64,000 nucleotides of DNA from Betaproteobacteria bacterium (GCA_013298145.1 JAAFJO010000003.1:434001-498000), one strand, 5' to 3'; shown: positions 27,223 to 36,294, numbered from the stretch's first letter. The notes: generated from the letters alone by a model not told the origin. Translations and numbers: made by a program.

Positions 27223-28419
27223 ATGGGTACGAAAATTTACTTTTTAGGCGCAAGCGACTACGTTCGCTTTGATCGAATCGACGACGGCGTTGATTCACCG
27301 AACAGTCAGCCGTTAAGGTTATCTGGGAATTGGCCCGGTCTCGCTGAGGCTGGATTTGGCCGCGATGTCGACACCGTTGTGAATTGGGGCAACGGAAAGC
27401 TTTTTTTCTTCAAGGGCGAGCACTACCTGCGCTACGACATCGCAAGCGACAAAGTTGATAGCCATCCGCGCACGATAGCTGACGGATGGCCCGCACTCTC
27501 ACAAGCGGATTTCGATCGCGATATCGATCTTGCGCTAACGTGGCCAAACGGAAAGGCGTATTTCTTCAAAGGTAGCCGCTACGTTCGCTACGACATTTCG
27601 AGCGACACAGTGGATGTGCCGTCGCGAGAAATCGCCGATGGATGGCCTGGATTTGCGAACGCTGGCTTCGCAGCGGATCTCGACGCAGCGGTGCAATGGC
27701 ACGACGGGAACGTCTACTTTTTCAAAGGCGAGCGATACCTTCGCTACTCGATCGCGGAAGATAACGTGGGTGATGGCTACCCGCGCTCAATTGCGGACAA
27801 CTGGCGTGGCGTCGATGCGCTGTTGAGCGGCTCAAAATTGTGCGCTGTATTCGATTTGTTGGACCTAACACAAGAGATTTGGGTCGATGGTGTAGCGACG
27901 GTGAAAGCCACCAAGTATGGCCCCGCGTTTATCGGCGCGCCTTGGCGAGGCGTTTTGCACACAACCGAGGGCAGCACCGTTCAAGGTGCCATCGACGGCA
28001 GCTTTCGACCCAACAATTGGTGGCCCCATTTCACCGTCAATCTCGACACCGACGAGTATCTTCAGCACGTTCCGCTCAATGTGGGTTCGCGTGCGCTGTC
28101 CGACCATAACGTCAAAGCGAATGCAGCAAACTGCATACAGATAGAGATAGTCGGCTTTGCTGCGAAGTCTCCGCAGCGCAGCGCAGACGCGCTCGCAAAG
28201 CTTCGCAGCTTCATCTTGCAAATTCACGAGCACGTGCCGATCGCGTTTGAGACGTCGCGCAATTTCTTGGATGCGAGCGGTGTAAACCACACACCGGCCA
28301 ATCGGATGAAGCCTGACGAATGGTATCGCTTCGCCGGCTGGTGTGGCCATCAACATGTGCCCAATGAATCGCATTGGGATCCCGGCGCGATCGACGCGGC
28401 GCAAGTGTTCAAAGCGTAG
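27223..28419 (+). CDS. Hemopexin-repeat / N-acetylmuramoyl-L-alanine amidase fusion
   Basis: A 398-residue two-part protein. Residues 1-198 are four hemopexin-like blades, each with the motif YFFKGxxYxRYD (YFLGASDYVRFD, FFFKGEHYLRYD, YFFKGSRYVRYD, YFFKGERYLRYS), expected to form a four-bladed propeller for ligand binding. Residues ~238-395 look like an amidase_2/PGRP zinc amidase: candidate ligands His246 (GVLHTTEG), His376 (GWCGHQHVP) and Asp386 (HWDPG), with Glu308 in IQIEIVG. ATG 27223 is used; an earlier ATG (27154) adds an unrelated stretch. There is no signal peptide, so export would need another route or lysis. First gene of a four- or five-gene set. Confidence 0.75.
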   Translation: MGTKIYFLGASDYVRFDRIDDGVDSPNSQPLRLSGNWPGLAEAGFGRDVDTVVNWGNGKLFFFKGEHYLRYDIASDKVDSHPRTIADGWPALSQADFDRDIDLALTWPNGKAYFFKGSRYVRYDISSDTVDVPSREIADGWPGFANAGFAADLDAAVQWHDGNVYFFKGERYLRYSIAEDNVGDGYPRSIADNWRGVDALLSGSKLCAVFDLLDLTQEIWVDGVATVKATKYGPAFIGAPWRGVLHTTEGSTVQGAIDGSFRPNNWWPHFTVNLDTDEYLQHVPLNVGSRALSDHNVKANAANCIQIEIVGFAAKSPQRSADALAKLRSFILQIHEHVPIAFETSRNFLDASGVNHTPANRMKPDEWYRFAGWCGHQHVPNESHWDPGAIDAAQVFKA

Positions 28420-28532
28420 CGACCTGACAACGACGACGCCGTCGTTGCCGCAACCCCCTCTTCCCTGGATCTTCTGCACACTGTGCGAAGAACCGCCGTC
28501 TCTTCGAACCCTTAATTCTCAGGAGTATTGCT

Positions 28533-29999
28533 ATGGCTAACGATCCCAAAGGCGACGTATACAGAATCTACGAACAGATTCGCAAACGCGCGTTCGGCGT
28601 GAGTGACGCAACGAGACCGCAGGAAGGATTCATCTTCTCGTTTCTGCCGACCGGACTCCCCATCAATCCCGAAGACTATCTCGATCCCTGGAAGCCCGAT
28701 CTCAGCACAACAGGTGCGCCAGGTGGCACGCCAGCCCCCACCGCCGGGGTCGACCCTGCGTTGCTTGCGAAGATCACCAAACGACAGACGGCGCTGCAAA
28801 ACCTAAGCATGTTCGTTGACAAGAAGTTGCAGCTCAACGGCACCGGAATGTCCGTTCCCTCGTCGACCAGGATCAGCCAAACCTGGAAGCTGATCCTTGA
28901 TGGCGCAAATGCAGTGCCAATACCTGAAGCGACCGATCCACTGTTGAAAAAAAACCTCGAGGCGGCGACGAAACTTCTCATGAAGCCCGATCCAGAGGAC
29001 GCGGAATCAGTCCTGGAGACGGGTGCATACACCCGCTATAAAGAATGCCGAAAGAAATACAACAAGGCGATTCAGGCGTACACCGCGCAGTATCAAGCTG
29101 CGGCAATGAACCCTGTGGCGTTGCAGACTTGGCCCGTCATTGGCCCCACCTACAAAGCCGATGTTGATAGCGCATGGGACGATTGGATCAATCTTGGCAA
29201 GAAAGATCAGATCGAAGGCGCACTGAATTTACTCGGCGCTCAAGGCAGCGATGCGGCAACGGCAGCAATTGCGGGTGCCAAGAAAAAATTCGAGCGCTGG
29301 CAAGTTGCGTGCGGAATGATTGCCGACACCGTGCCTTACGTCCAAGTAATGCCAAGTAACTGGTGCGATCCCAATGTTGAGCATGATGGCTGGACGCAGT
29401 ATGGCTACGAGCAAACTGACACCGTCGAAGAGGTCTCAAGTGAAGCAACCAGCTGGGGCGTGAGCGGTAAAGTCGGTTTCGGTTTTTGGCACGCGAGTGC
29501 CAACGCTTCGGGCAGCAGCGAAAAGCAAACACGCGACTACACGTCGAACAAATTAGGCATCTCGATGAAGTACGCGTTGATCGACATTGAGCGGCCATGG
29601 CTTAACACCGTACTGCTGAATCTTGCAAACTGGTACATGGTGGGTTTCAAAAAGCACAGCATCTCAAACGGCACGCCAGGTCAACAAACGCCACAAGAAA
29701 ACGAAGCGTTTTGGCTCCCAGCTATCCCGACGCAAATCTTGGTAATCAAAGAATTACGGATCAAAGCGGAAAACATCCACGAAAACATGGAGAAGAGCAA
29801 ATCGCATATCGAAGCCGGAGGCAGCGTAGGTTGGGGGCCATTTTCTATCGGCGGAAACTACAGCAACGACAAATCGCACGGTAAACAAACCTATCACCAA
29901 GACGGTGAGTGGCTTGTCGTCGACGGCGTTCAAGTGGTGGGTTGGGTCAGTCAAGTACTCTCGAGCAGTCCGCATCTCGACGCACCAGGCATTGCGTAG
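28533..29999 (+). CDS. Uncharacterised 488-residue protein, possible beta-pore or adhesin, paralogue A
   Basis: I do not recognise the family. The N-terminus (FSFLPTGLPINPEDYLDPW, 35-53) is followed by a helical region (~75-260) and a Trp-rich domain. PSNWCDPNVEHDGW (274-287) leads into the C-terminal block YALIDIERPWLNTVLLNLANWYMVG (347-371), AIPTQILVIKELRIKA and VVDGVQVVGWVSQVL. Two Gly/Ser-rich stretches with alternating polar and nonpolar residues (about 305-330 and 426-448, e.g. SWGVSGKVGFGFWHASANAS) look like amphipathic beta-hairpins. The next gene shares this plan. It has a good AGGAG ribosome site and no signal peptide. Pore formation is only a hypothesis. Confidence 0.7.
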   Translation: MANDPKGDVYRIYEQIRKRAFGVSDATRPQEGFIFSFLPTGLPINPEDYLDPWKPDLSTTGAPGGTPAPTAGVDPALLAKITKRQTALQNLSMFVDKKLQLNGTGMSVPSSTRISQTWKLILDGANAVPIPEATDPLLKKNLEAATKLLMKPDPEDAESVLETGAYTRYKECRKKYNKAIQAYTAQYQAAAMNPVALQTWPVIGPTYKADVDSAWDDWINLGKKDQIEGALNLLGAQGSDAATAAIAGAKKKFERWQVACGMIADTVPYVQVMPSNWCDPNVEHDGWTQYGYEQTDTVEEVSSEATSWGVSGKVGFGFWHASANASGSSEKQTRDYTSNKLGISMKYALIDIERPWLNTVLLNLANWYMVGFKKHSISNGTPGQQTPQENEAFWLPAIPTQILVIKELRIKAENIHENMEKSKSHIEAGGSVGWGPFSIGGNYSNDKSHGKQTYHQDGEWLVVDGVQVVGWVSQVLSSSPHLDAPGIA

Positions 30000-30072
30000 G
30001 GCCTAGTGGTCGCACTCGCGCGCTGCGCAGTGCTCGTTCAACTGAAATCGACGATGAAAAGAGGTCCGCAAT

Positions 30073-31401
30073 ATGTCCGGCACATTGCTTAACGACGCGC
30101 TCGAAGAATTCTTTGTCAAGCAATTTCAATCGGCGCCTGCCAACGAGACACCAAGTAGCACCGCATCGGTCTTCGCGTTTGAACAGTTTCCGCTCGGTCT
30201 GGCTCCTGAGCAGTTCTACGCGCGCGAGGGCGATGCAACTTCGTTTAGCCGCGCCGCTGTCGACGAGTATTTCTCGATCTCCATTGCGGACTTTCCATCA
30301 TCAATTGATGATGGTTTTCGTCAGCCATTATTGAACCCAATCAGTGACACCTATTTTTTCGAGCTATTGGGACCCGCTGCGTTTTGCAAAGACGCACAAG
30401 CAAGCGACGAGGCCAACATCGATGCGATGAATTGGTACGACACGGTGAAGAACGAAGGCAAAAAACGCTTCGAGCGCCTCAAGGTCGCGTCGGGCAGCGG
30501 CCTCGCGGTAACGCATTCGTCGACCGATTCGATACCGCCGAACTGGCTTGATCCCGGCACTGGAAGCTGGGTTCGTCATGAGCTTGTGGTCCGCAAAACT
30601 CAAGCGACGCAATCTCACCCAACGGTAACTGCGCCAGCAGCGTCGCCACAGGGTTCCGCGTATCGTTTCATGACGCTTAAGCGCACGCTAGATTCGACCG
30701 AACCCAGCAATCGCCCGTTGTTGATGGTACGCCAATACGATCAAACCGCACTCGCGGACATTACTCGCGCTGTTTCCATGCAACCGATTAGCGGCGAAGG
30801 TACGGCATCATCGCGATCGTTAGCAACCGCTGTGCGCGCCGCTGAATCGATGCCAATGCAGCTCGAGCCGGGCGCAGCAACGAATCGATTAGCAATGCGA
30901 CGTGGACGCCCCGTTGTGAAGAAGAATTGGGCGCATCTGGCGACTCAAATCGATTGGCAACAACAGTTGGATGCACAACCGCTCGTGGTCGAGCCAACGC
31001 CGGTTACGCCAGCAGACGATGGCTTAACAGTCGAATTTTCGTATCAACTCGTTCAGATCAGGCGCCCCTGGCTATTCACACCGTTTCTGTTCAATCGCAA
31101 TTGGTACGTTCAAGGCATGCGACGCGGCCAAATCGCCGATTTCGCAGCCGGAGGCAACGGACGGCTGTCGTGGATACCAAGCGCCATCGTGCTTGTGAAA
31201 GACGTCACGATTCGCGCAAACTGGACGAGCGAGGCGCAGGCCGCGCTTGCGCGAAGTTACGCCGTCGGTCCGTTCTTGTTGGGCGACAAGAAAACGATCA
31301 CACGCGAATCGCTCACGATTTCTGGAATTCAGTGGATCGCATCGGTGAGCCAAGCTTTGCCGCAACTACCCCCACGGGACGACCCCGCGTTGCCCACTTA
31401 G
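30073..31401 (+). CDS. Uncharacterised 442-residue protein, paralogue B of the preceding gene
   Basis: Shares scattered but collinear motifs with paralogue A: FEQFPLGLAPEQFY (35-48) for FSFLPTGLPINPEDY; KKRFERLKVASG then IPPNWLDPGTGSW for KKKFERWQVACG then MPSNWCDPNVEHDGW; YQLVQIRRPWLFTPFLFNRNWYVQGMRRG for YALIDIERPWLN with NWYMVGFKK; IPSAIVLVKDVTIRANW and ISGIQWIASVSQALPQLP at the end. It lacks the two Gly/Ser hairpin stretches and instead has a central low-homology segment (about 185-310). No signal peptide. A GAGG ribosome site precedes it, 73 bases after gene A. Probably a partner subunit; no known family recognised. Confidence 0.7.
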   Translation: MSGTLLNDALEEFFVKQFQSAPANETPSSTASVFAFEQFPLGLAPEQFYAREGDATSFSRAAVDEYFSISIADFPSSIDDGFRQPLLNPISDTYFFELLGPAAFCKDAQASDEANIDAMNWYDTVKNEGKKRFERLKVASGSGLAVTHSSTDSIPPNWLDPGTGSWVRHELVVRKTQATQSHPTVTAPAASPQGSAYRFMTLKRTLDSTEPSNRPLLMVRQYDQTALADITRAVSMQPISGEGTASSRSLATAVRAAESMPMQLEPGAATNRLAMRRGRPVVKKNWAHLATQIDWQQQLDAQPLVVEPTPVTPADDGLTVEFSYQLVQIRRPWLFTPFLFNRNWYVQGMRRGQIADFAAGGNGRLSWIPSAIVLVKDVTIRANWTSEAQAALARSYAVGPFLLGDKKTITRESLTISGIQWIASVSQALPQLPPRDDPALPT

Positions 31402-31449
31402 CGACGTAGCGACCGTACTGGGAATCAAACACATTTAAGGAGAATCGAT

Positions 31450-32325
31450 ATGGCACGCATGACACCGCTCGAATTTGCTCAACGCTATCTCGCGCTCGAC
31501 ACATATATCTTCAAACAAACGCTACCCGCAAACACGCCGACTCCGAGCTACGTCCCACCGATCGGTTGGAACCAGCTGCGTGTAGACAACTATCGGCTTG
31601 GTGCATCGCAATGGGATGACAAGTTCTGGAACGAAAACATCAGCGCAAACTTTCGCGATCCTGTCACAGTGTGTGTGAAAACAATTTGGGGCGATGTGGT
31701 CGAGCATACCTTCACCAAAGCGAGCAGCGCCCGCCGACACTTTCATGCACCGTTCGTTGGAAAAGGTACACCCGAGCAAGCGCAAATTGCGATTCAACTT
31801 GTCTACAGATTTCGCCCGGTCACCACCTCGCTCGCGGAGTTTGTGGCGCGTAACTTTATTGGACTCGATTGCAATGGCTTCGTTGGAAACTACATCCAAC
31901 GCGTGGTGCAAGAGCAGGATTGGCTGACGGCGGACAACGATCGTGATCCCGGGCCTACAACGTTTATCGACGATCTGGTGCGAAACCAAGGCACTGTACT
32001 GAAATCAATTGAAGACATTGGAGCGGACGGCACCTACGTGCTCGGCTGGTGCCGACCGGACGGTTCAATTCGCGATCCATCGCGCGAACACCCAACAGAT
32101 TACGGACACATCATGATCAGCGAACCCAATACGCTAAAGCGCGACGCGAGTGGCTTGTCATTTGGTGTGACTGAAGCAACGGCAGCCGGTGAAGGCAAGC
32201 TGCGCCATTTGACGTACACCATACGTGACCAAGTCGTGCGAGCGCAGCATGGCAGCGTGTTTCGCGTTCAACGTGGTCCGGGGGGCTCAGAAATGGATGT
32301 GCGAATATCCCGCTTACGAGTCTGA
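31450..32325 (+). CDS. Putative papain-fold (NlpC/P60- or CHAP-like) protein
   Basis: A 291-residue protein with a possible cysteine-peptidase core. LDCNGFVGNYIQ places Cys141 at a helix start as in the NlpC/P60 motif DCSGFV, and DYGHIMISEP places His220 at the start of a strand as in the family's GHxxI motif. The N-terminal 130 residues (with IGWNQLRVDNYRLGASQWDDKFW) are unfamiliar, and the C-terminal ~60 residues are beta-rich. A strong ribosome site (AAGGAGA) precedes ATG 31450. It follows paralogue B by 48 bases and is presumably co-transcribed. A second peptidoglycan-cleaving enzyme beside the amidase would fit; catalysis is unproven. Confidence 0.6.
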   Translation: MARMTPLEFAQRYLALDTYIFKQTLPANTPTPSYVPPIGWNQLRVDNYRLGASQWDDKFWNENISANFRDPVTVCVKTIWGDVVEHTFTKASSARRHFHAPFVGKGTPEQAQIAIQLVYRFRPVTTSLAEFVARNFIGLDCNGFVGNYIQRVVQEQDWLTADNDRDPGPTTFIDDLVRNQGTVLKSIEDIGADGTYVLGWCRPDGSIRDPSREHPTDYGHIMISEPNTLKRDASGLSFGVTEATAAGEGKLRHLTYTIRDQVVRAQHGSVFRVQRGPGGSEMDVRISRLRV

Positions 32326-32493
32326 ATGCGACGACTAATTTGTGGCGTGAGCTTCGCCGCGATCATTTCGCTGATGTTGGGCGCGAGCTGCGTGCTGTGC
32401 TCCGCGCTCAACGCCGACTGCGCGCCCCCAACAAGGATCACTGATAAAAATACGCAGCTACAGCCCATTAATTTGGGGCTAAGGCTTGATTAA
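32326..32493 (+). CDS. Small putative lipoprotein or membrane peptide at the end of the cluster
   Basis: ATG 32326 follows the peptidase stop directly (TGAATG), suggesting coupled translation. The 55 codons begin MRRLICGVSFAAIISLMLGASCVLC, a charged start plus hydrophobic core and a Cys in the LGASC context of a weak lipobox. The last ten residues come from a GGGCTAG-family repeat, so the tail may be accidental. No homologue is known to me. If real it could be an immunity or anchoring peptide for the cluster; it could also be chance. Confidence 0.35.
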   Translation: MRRLICGVSFAAIISLMLGASCVLCSALNADCAPPTRITDKNTQLQPINLGLRLD

Positions 32494-32536
32494 AGCAGAG
32501 CTCGAAAATTTAGTTTTCGAGCCGATAGCCCAATTA
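32457..32536. repeat. GGGCTAG-family repeat cluster downstream of gyrA
   Basis: CAGCCCATTAATTTGGGGCT (32461-32480) forms a short hairpin. TAGCCCAATTA at 32526-32536 is the exact complement of an 11-base core at 3258-3268. Confidence 0.5.
32500..32522. other. Perfect stem-loop between the cluster and gyrA
   Basis: GCTCGAAAA (32500-32508) pairs perfectly with TTTTCGAGC (32514-32522) around a five-base loop, between the convergent ends of the cluster and gyrA. It lacks a downstream T run, so intrinsic termination is uncertain. Confidence 0.4.
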
Positions 32537-32575
32537 GAGTCGGTGTTAGCGAGCCTAGCTGGCGATGCCATCGAA

Positions 32576-35152
32576 CTAAACCAACTCGCCCTGTGCGCCG
32601 GGTACGTCATCATCGTCCGCCTCTTCGATACGTTCAAGCATCGAGAGTTTTTCGCCTTCACCCAAGTTGATGAGCGTGACGCCTTGGGTTGAGCGGCCTG
32701 ATTCGCGAATTGATTTGACCGTGGTGCGAATCAACACGCCACCCGTGGTAATGAGCATCACTTCGTCGCCCGGATTGACAAGCGTTGCAGCAACAACCTT
32801 GCCATTACGCGCCGATTGCTGAATCGCGATCATGCCTTTGGTGCCGCGACCATGACGCGTGTACTCGATGATCGGTGTGCGTTTGCCGAATCCATTTTCA
32901 GTCGCACACAAGACTTGTTGTGATTCGTTTTCAGCGACCAGCATCGCAATGATGCGCTGATCCTTATCGAGCATCATCCCGCGTACGCCGCGCGCGTTGC
33001 GTCCCATGCTGCGCACGTCGTTTTCGTCGAAGCGGACGGCCTTGCCGCTGTCAGCGAACAGCATCACGTCGTGCTTGCCATCAGTAAGCGCTGCGCCGAT
33101 CAAGTAATCGCCGTCGTCCAAATCCACGGCGATGATGCCGGTTTTCTTCGGACGCGAGAAGTCTTCCAGCGAAGTTTTCTTCACGGTGCCCATGCTGGTT
33201 GCCATGAAGATGAATTTGTCCGGATCGAAGGTCTTGGTGGAAACAATCGCCGTGATTTTCTCCCGATCTTGGAGCGGGAATAGATTCACGATCGGCTTGC
33301 CACGCGAATTGCGGCCGCCTTCCGGCACTTCATACACCTTCAACCAGTACACGCGACCGCGATTGCTGAAGCAAAGGATATAGTCGTGCGTGTTCGCGAT
33401 GAAGAGTTTCTCGACGAAATCTTCCTCTTTAGTTGCGGTAGCTTGTTTGCCACGACCGCCACGTTTTTGCGCACGGTATTCCTCAACCGGCTGCGCCTTG
33501 AAATAGCCGCCATGGGTGAGTGTCACCACCATGTCTTGCGGCTTGATGAGATCTTCAATTGAAGTCTCTTCAGCGTTGAGCACAATTTCCGATTTCCGCT
33601 CATCACCAAACTGCTTCTTGATGTCTTTCAATTCGCCCGAGATGATCGTTGTCACGCGCTCCGGCTTCGCCAAAATGTCGAGTAAATCTTGAACGGCCGC
33701 AATCACGTCTTTGTATTCGCTGAAGACTTTGTCGCTCTCCATCGCGGTCAAGCGTTGCAGGCGCATTTCCAAGATGGCTTTGGCTTGAATATCGGTTAAG
33801 CGATAACCGTCCTCTTTTACTTGCCAGGTGTACTCTGGGCCGATATCTGCAGGACGCAAGAAATCCGGACCGGCGCGCTGCACCATTTCTTTGACGAGCG
33901 GCGATTTCCAAAGCTTCGACGTCAACGCGGCTTGTGCTTCGTCGGGCGTTGCGCTCGCTTTGATCAGTTCGATGATCGGATCAACGTTTTCCAGCGATAC
34001 GGCGAGGCCTTCGAGAATATGACCGCGCGCGCGCGCCTGCTTCAACTCAAACTGCGTGCGGCGCGTCACCACTTCGCGACGATGCAGGATGAACTGCTCG
34101 AGGAAGTCTTTCAGATTTAACACACGTGGGCGCTGATCGACCAGCGCCACCATGTTCATGCCGAAGCTGTCTTGTAGCTGTGTGTTTTTGTAGAGATTAT
34201 TGAGAACGATGTCCGGAATTTCGCCGCGCTTCAACTCAATCACAACGCGCATGCCGGATTTGTCCGACTCGTCGCGCAAATCCGAAATCCCCTCAAGTCG
34301 CTTGTCGCGAACCAGCTCACCGATTTTTTGCAGCAGCGTTGACTTGTTGACCTGATACGGAATCTCGTCAACGATGATCGCCTGCCGATCAGTTTTGCCG
34401 ATGCTCTCGAAGTGCGTTTTCGCGCGCATCACAACGCGGCCCCGGCCGGTGCGATAGCCCTGATGCACACCTTCTAGGCCGTAGATGTATCCACCGGTGG
34501 GGAAATCCGGCGCTTTGACCAGCTCGATTAGCTCTTCAATCGTCGCCTCGCCATTCTTCAGCAGCAAAAGCGTGGCGTCGATCACATCGCTTAAGTTGTG
34601 CGGCGGAATGTTGGTGGCCATGCCCACCGCGATCCCCGACGAGCCGTTGACCAACAAATTCGGGAACTTGGCGGGCAGAACGGTGGGTTCTTGCTCTTTA
34701 CCATCGTAGTTCGGCTGGAAATCGACGGTTTCTTTTTCCAAGTCTCCGAGCATTTCGGACGTAATTTTTTGCAAGCGACACTCGGTGTAGCGCATCGCCG
34801 CCGCGTTATCGCCGTCGACGGAGCCGAAGTTGCCCTGACCGTCCACCAACTGATAGCGCATCGAAAAATTTTGCGCCATGCGAACCAAGGTGTCGTAAAT
34901 CGAAGCGTCACCGTGCGGGTGAAACTTACCCATCACCTCGCCCACCACGCGCGCGCACTTCACATACGGGCGGTTATGAACGTTGTTGGTTTCATGCATC
35001 CCGAAGAGCACGCGGCGATGCACCGGCTTTAACCCATCGCGCACATCCGGAAGGGCGCGCCCCACGATCACGCTCATGGCGTAATCCAAATAAGAGGAGC
35101 GCATTTCGCTCTCAAGGCTGATTGGTAGGGTTTCTTTGGCGAATTGGTCCAT
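32576..35152 (-). CDS. gyrA: DNA gyrase subunit A
   Basis: The breakage-reunion subunit of DNA gyrase, which introduces negative supercoils with GyrB. 858 residues. The N-terminal domain is intact with the active tyrosine at 122 ([11 protein letters not shown]). The quinolone region reads [19 protein letters not shown], so residues 82-87 are D-A-S-I-Y-D: Ala stands where E. coli has Ser83. The C-terminal beta-pinwheel carries a GyrA box-like [10 protein letters not shown], and the protein ends in an acidic tail ([10 protein letters not shown]). Divergent from the OmpA gene, as is common in betaproteobacteria. Confidence 0.98.
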   Translation of the reverse strand: MDQFAKETLPISLESEMRSSYLDYAMSVIVGRALPDVRDGLKPVHRRVLFGMHETNNVHNRPYVKCARVVGEVMGKFHPHGDASIYDTLVRMAQNFSMRYQLVDGQGNFGSVDGDNAAAMRYTECRLQKITSEMLGDLEKETVDFQPNYDGKEQEPTVLPAKFPNLLVNGSSGIAVGMATNIPPHNLSDVIDATLLLLKNGEATIEELIELVKAPDFPTGGYIYGLEGVHQGYRTGRGRVVMRAKTHFESIGKTDRQAIIVDEIPYQVNKSTLLQKIGELVRDKRLEGISDLRDESDKSGMRVVIELKRGEIPDIVLNNLYKNTQLQDSFGMNMVALVDQRPRVLNLKDFLEQFILHRREVVTRRTQFELKQARARGHILEGLAVSLENVDPIIELIKASATPDEAQAALTSKLWKSPLVKEMVQRAGPDFLRPADIGPEYTWQVKEDGYRLTDIQAKAILEMRLQRLTAMESDKVFSEYKDVIAAVQDLLDILAKPERVTTIISGELKDIKKQFGDERKSEIVLNAEETSIEDLIKPQDMVVTLTHGGYFKAQPVEEYRAQKRGGRGKQATATKEEDFVEKLFIANTHDYILCFSNRGRVYWLKVYEVPEGGRNSRGKPIVNLFPLQDREKITAIVSTKTFDPDKFIFMATSMGTVKKTSLEDFSRPKKTGIIAVDLDDGDYLIGAALTDGKHDVMLFADSGKAVRFDENDVRSMGRNARGVRGMMLDKDQRIIAMLVAENESQQVLCATENGFGKRTPIIEYTRHGRGTKGMIAIQQSARNGKVVAATLVNPGDEVMLITTGGVLIRTTVKSIRESGRSTQGVTLINLGEGEKLSMLERIEEADDDDVPGAQGELV

Positions 35153-35376
35153 TGTTTCCGCTGTATCTGGCTTGGAGACATCTCACGCGGTTCCCGCGCT
35201 GGCCTCTGTTGCCGGTAGACGACAAAATGCCGCGACGACAGCGCGGCAATGCTGTATTTTAGTCCAGTCCGTCGTTGCGCCCTCGCCACAAGAATTGGCT
35301 GAGTTCGCTGCAGCATCATCCTCAATTGCGCTCGAAAAAAGCACAGTGATATATTGGTGACGGAGGGGATTTTGTA

Positions 35377-35403
35377 TCCACGAGCGCTGCAGCGTCGCGT
35401 GGA
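35377..35403 (+). promoter_or_regulatory. Stem-loop in the ompA-family 5' leader
   Basis: TCCACG...GCGCTG pairs with CAGCG...CGTGGA with one bulge on each side, 49 bases before ATG 35452 and inside the probable untranslated leader. Stable leader hairpins are typical of abundant outer-membrane protein messages; function is inferred. Confidence 0.3.
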
Positions 35404-35451
35404 CAAAGTCTCTGTGACATCGTCCGAAATGCCTAAAGGGGTAAATAATCA

Positions 35452-36216
35452 ATGAAACTTCGCATCCTTGCCAGCGCTGTTACAGCGGCTGTGGTTGCGT
35501 TGTCGGGCGGCCAGGTGCTTGCGCAAGCAACACCCGGCAGCAGCGGCTACGTAATCTCCGCAACTGGTGACGCTAAAAACAATGTGGTTCGTAGCGGTCG
35601 CTACGGCACGAGCAACGCATCTTGCAACCTTTGCTGGCGCACCGGTTTCTGGACGCCCGCAATGGCAATTGCAGAGTGCGATCCTGACCTCGTGAAGAAG
35701 GCGGCTCCGCCACCACCGCCGCCTCCAGCCCCTGCGCCACCGCCGCCACCCGCTGCACCGGTCGCGCCGCCACCGCCGCCACCTGCACCACCAGCGCCAC
35801 CGCCACCACCTCCTGCGCCATCCGTGCAGAAGATCACCATCGCATCGAAGGCCCTCTTCGATTTCGACAAAGCGGTGTTGAAGGCAGACGGCCAAGCGGT
35901 GCTTGACCGCGAGATCGTTGCTCGCATCAAAGAAGTGCAAAAGCTTGAGCTCGTCCTCGTCACCGGTCACACCGACCGCCTTGGCTCACAGCAATACAAC
36001 CAGAAGCTTTCCGAGCGTCGCGCAACCGCGGTTGCGAACTACCTCGCAAGCAAAGGTGTTGCGAAAGACAAGATCGAAACGCTTGGTATGGGTAAAACCC
36101 AGCCAGTGCCGGGTGTTGTATGCGAGCAGAAGAACCGCAAGGAACTCATCGCATGCTTGCAGCCGCACCGTCGCGTTGAAGTCGAAGTTAAGGGCGAAAT
36201 CGTTATCCGCCGCTAA
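35452..36216 (+). CDS. OmpA family outer-membrane / peptidoglycan-binding protein
   Basis: 254 residues: a signal peptide (MKLRILASAVTAAVVALSGGQVLAQA), a short segment with CNLCWRTGFWTPAMAIAECDPDLV typical of betaproteobacterial OmpA proteins next to gyrA, a long proline/alanine linker (about residues 85-123), and a C-terminal OmpA domain (SKALFDFDKAVLKADGQAVLDREI, LVTGHTDRLGSQQYNQKLSERRATAVANYL, GMGKTQP) that binds meso-diaminopimelate. There is no full eight-stranded barrel, so it tethers or scaffolds rather than forming a classic porin. Its own terminator follows. Confidence 0.93.
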   Translation: MKLRILASAVTAAVVALSGGQVLAQATPGSSGYVISATGDAKNNVVRSGRYGTSNASCNLCWRTGFWTPAMAIAECDPDLVKKAAPPPPPPPAPAPPPPPAAPVAPPPPPPAPPAPPPPPPAPSVQKITIASKALFDFDKAVLKADGQAVLDREIVARIKEVQKLELVLVTGHTDRLGSQQYNQKLSERRATAVANYLASKGVAKDKIETLGMGKTQPVPGVVCEQKNRKELIACLQPHRRVEVEVKGEIVIRR

Positions 36217-36244
36217 TTGCGCGCAGAAATCGATAAGTTCTTCG

Positions 36245-36269
36245 AAAAACCCGCTTCGGCGGGTTTTTT
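36245..36269 (+). terminator. Rho-independent terminator after the OmpA gene
   Basis: Stem ACCCGC (36249-36254) and GCGGGT (36259-36264) on a TTCG loop, preceded by an A run and followed by six Ts. Confidence 0.9.
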
Positions 36270-36294
36270 GTTGCGTTGTATATCTCGTTAAAAT

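Noticed and set aside
35702..35822. CCGCCA-rich tract as a DNA repeat
   Set aside because: It encodes the proline/alanine linker of the OmpA-family protein and is explained by that.
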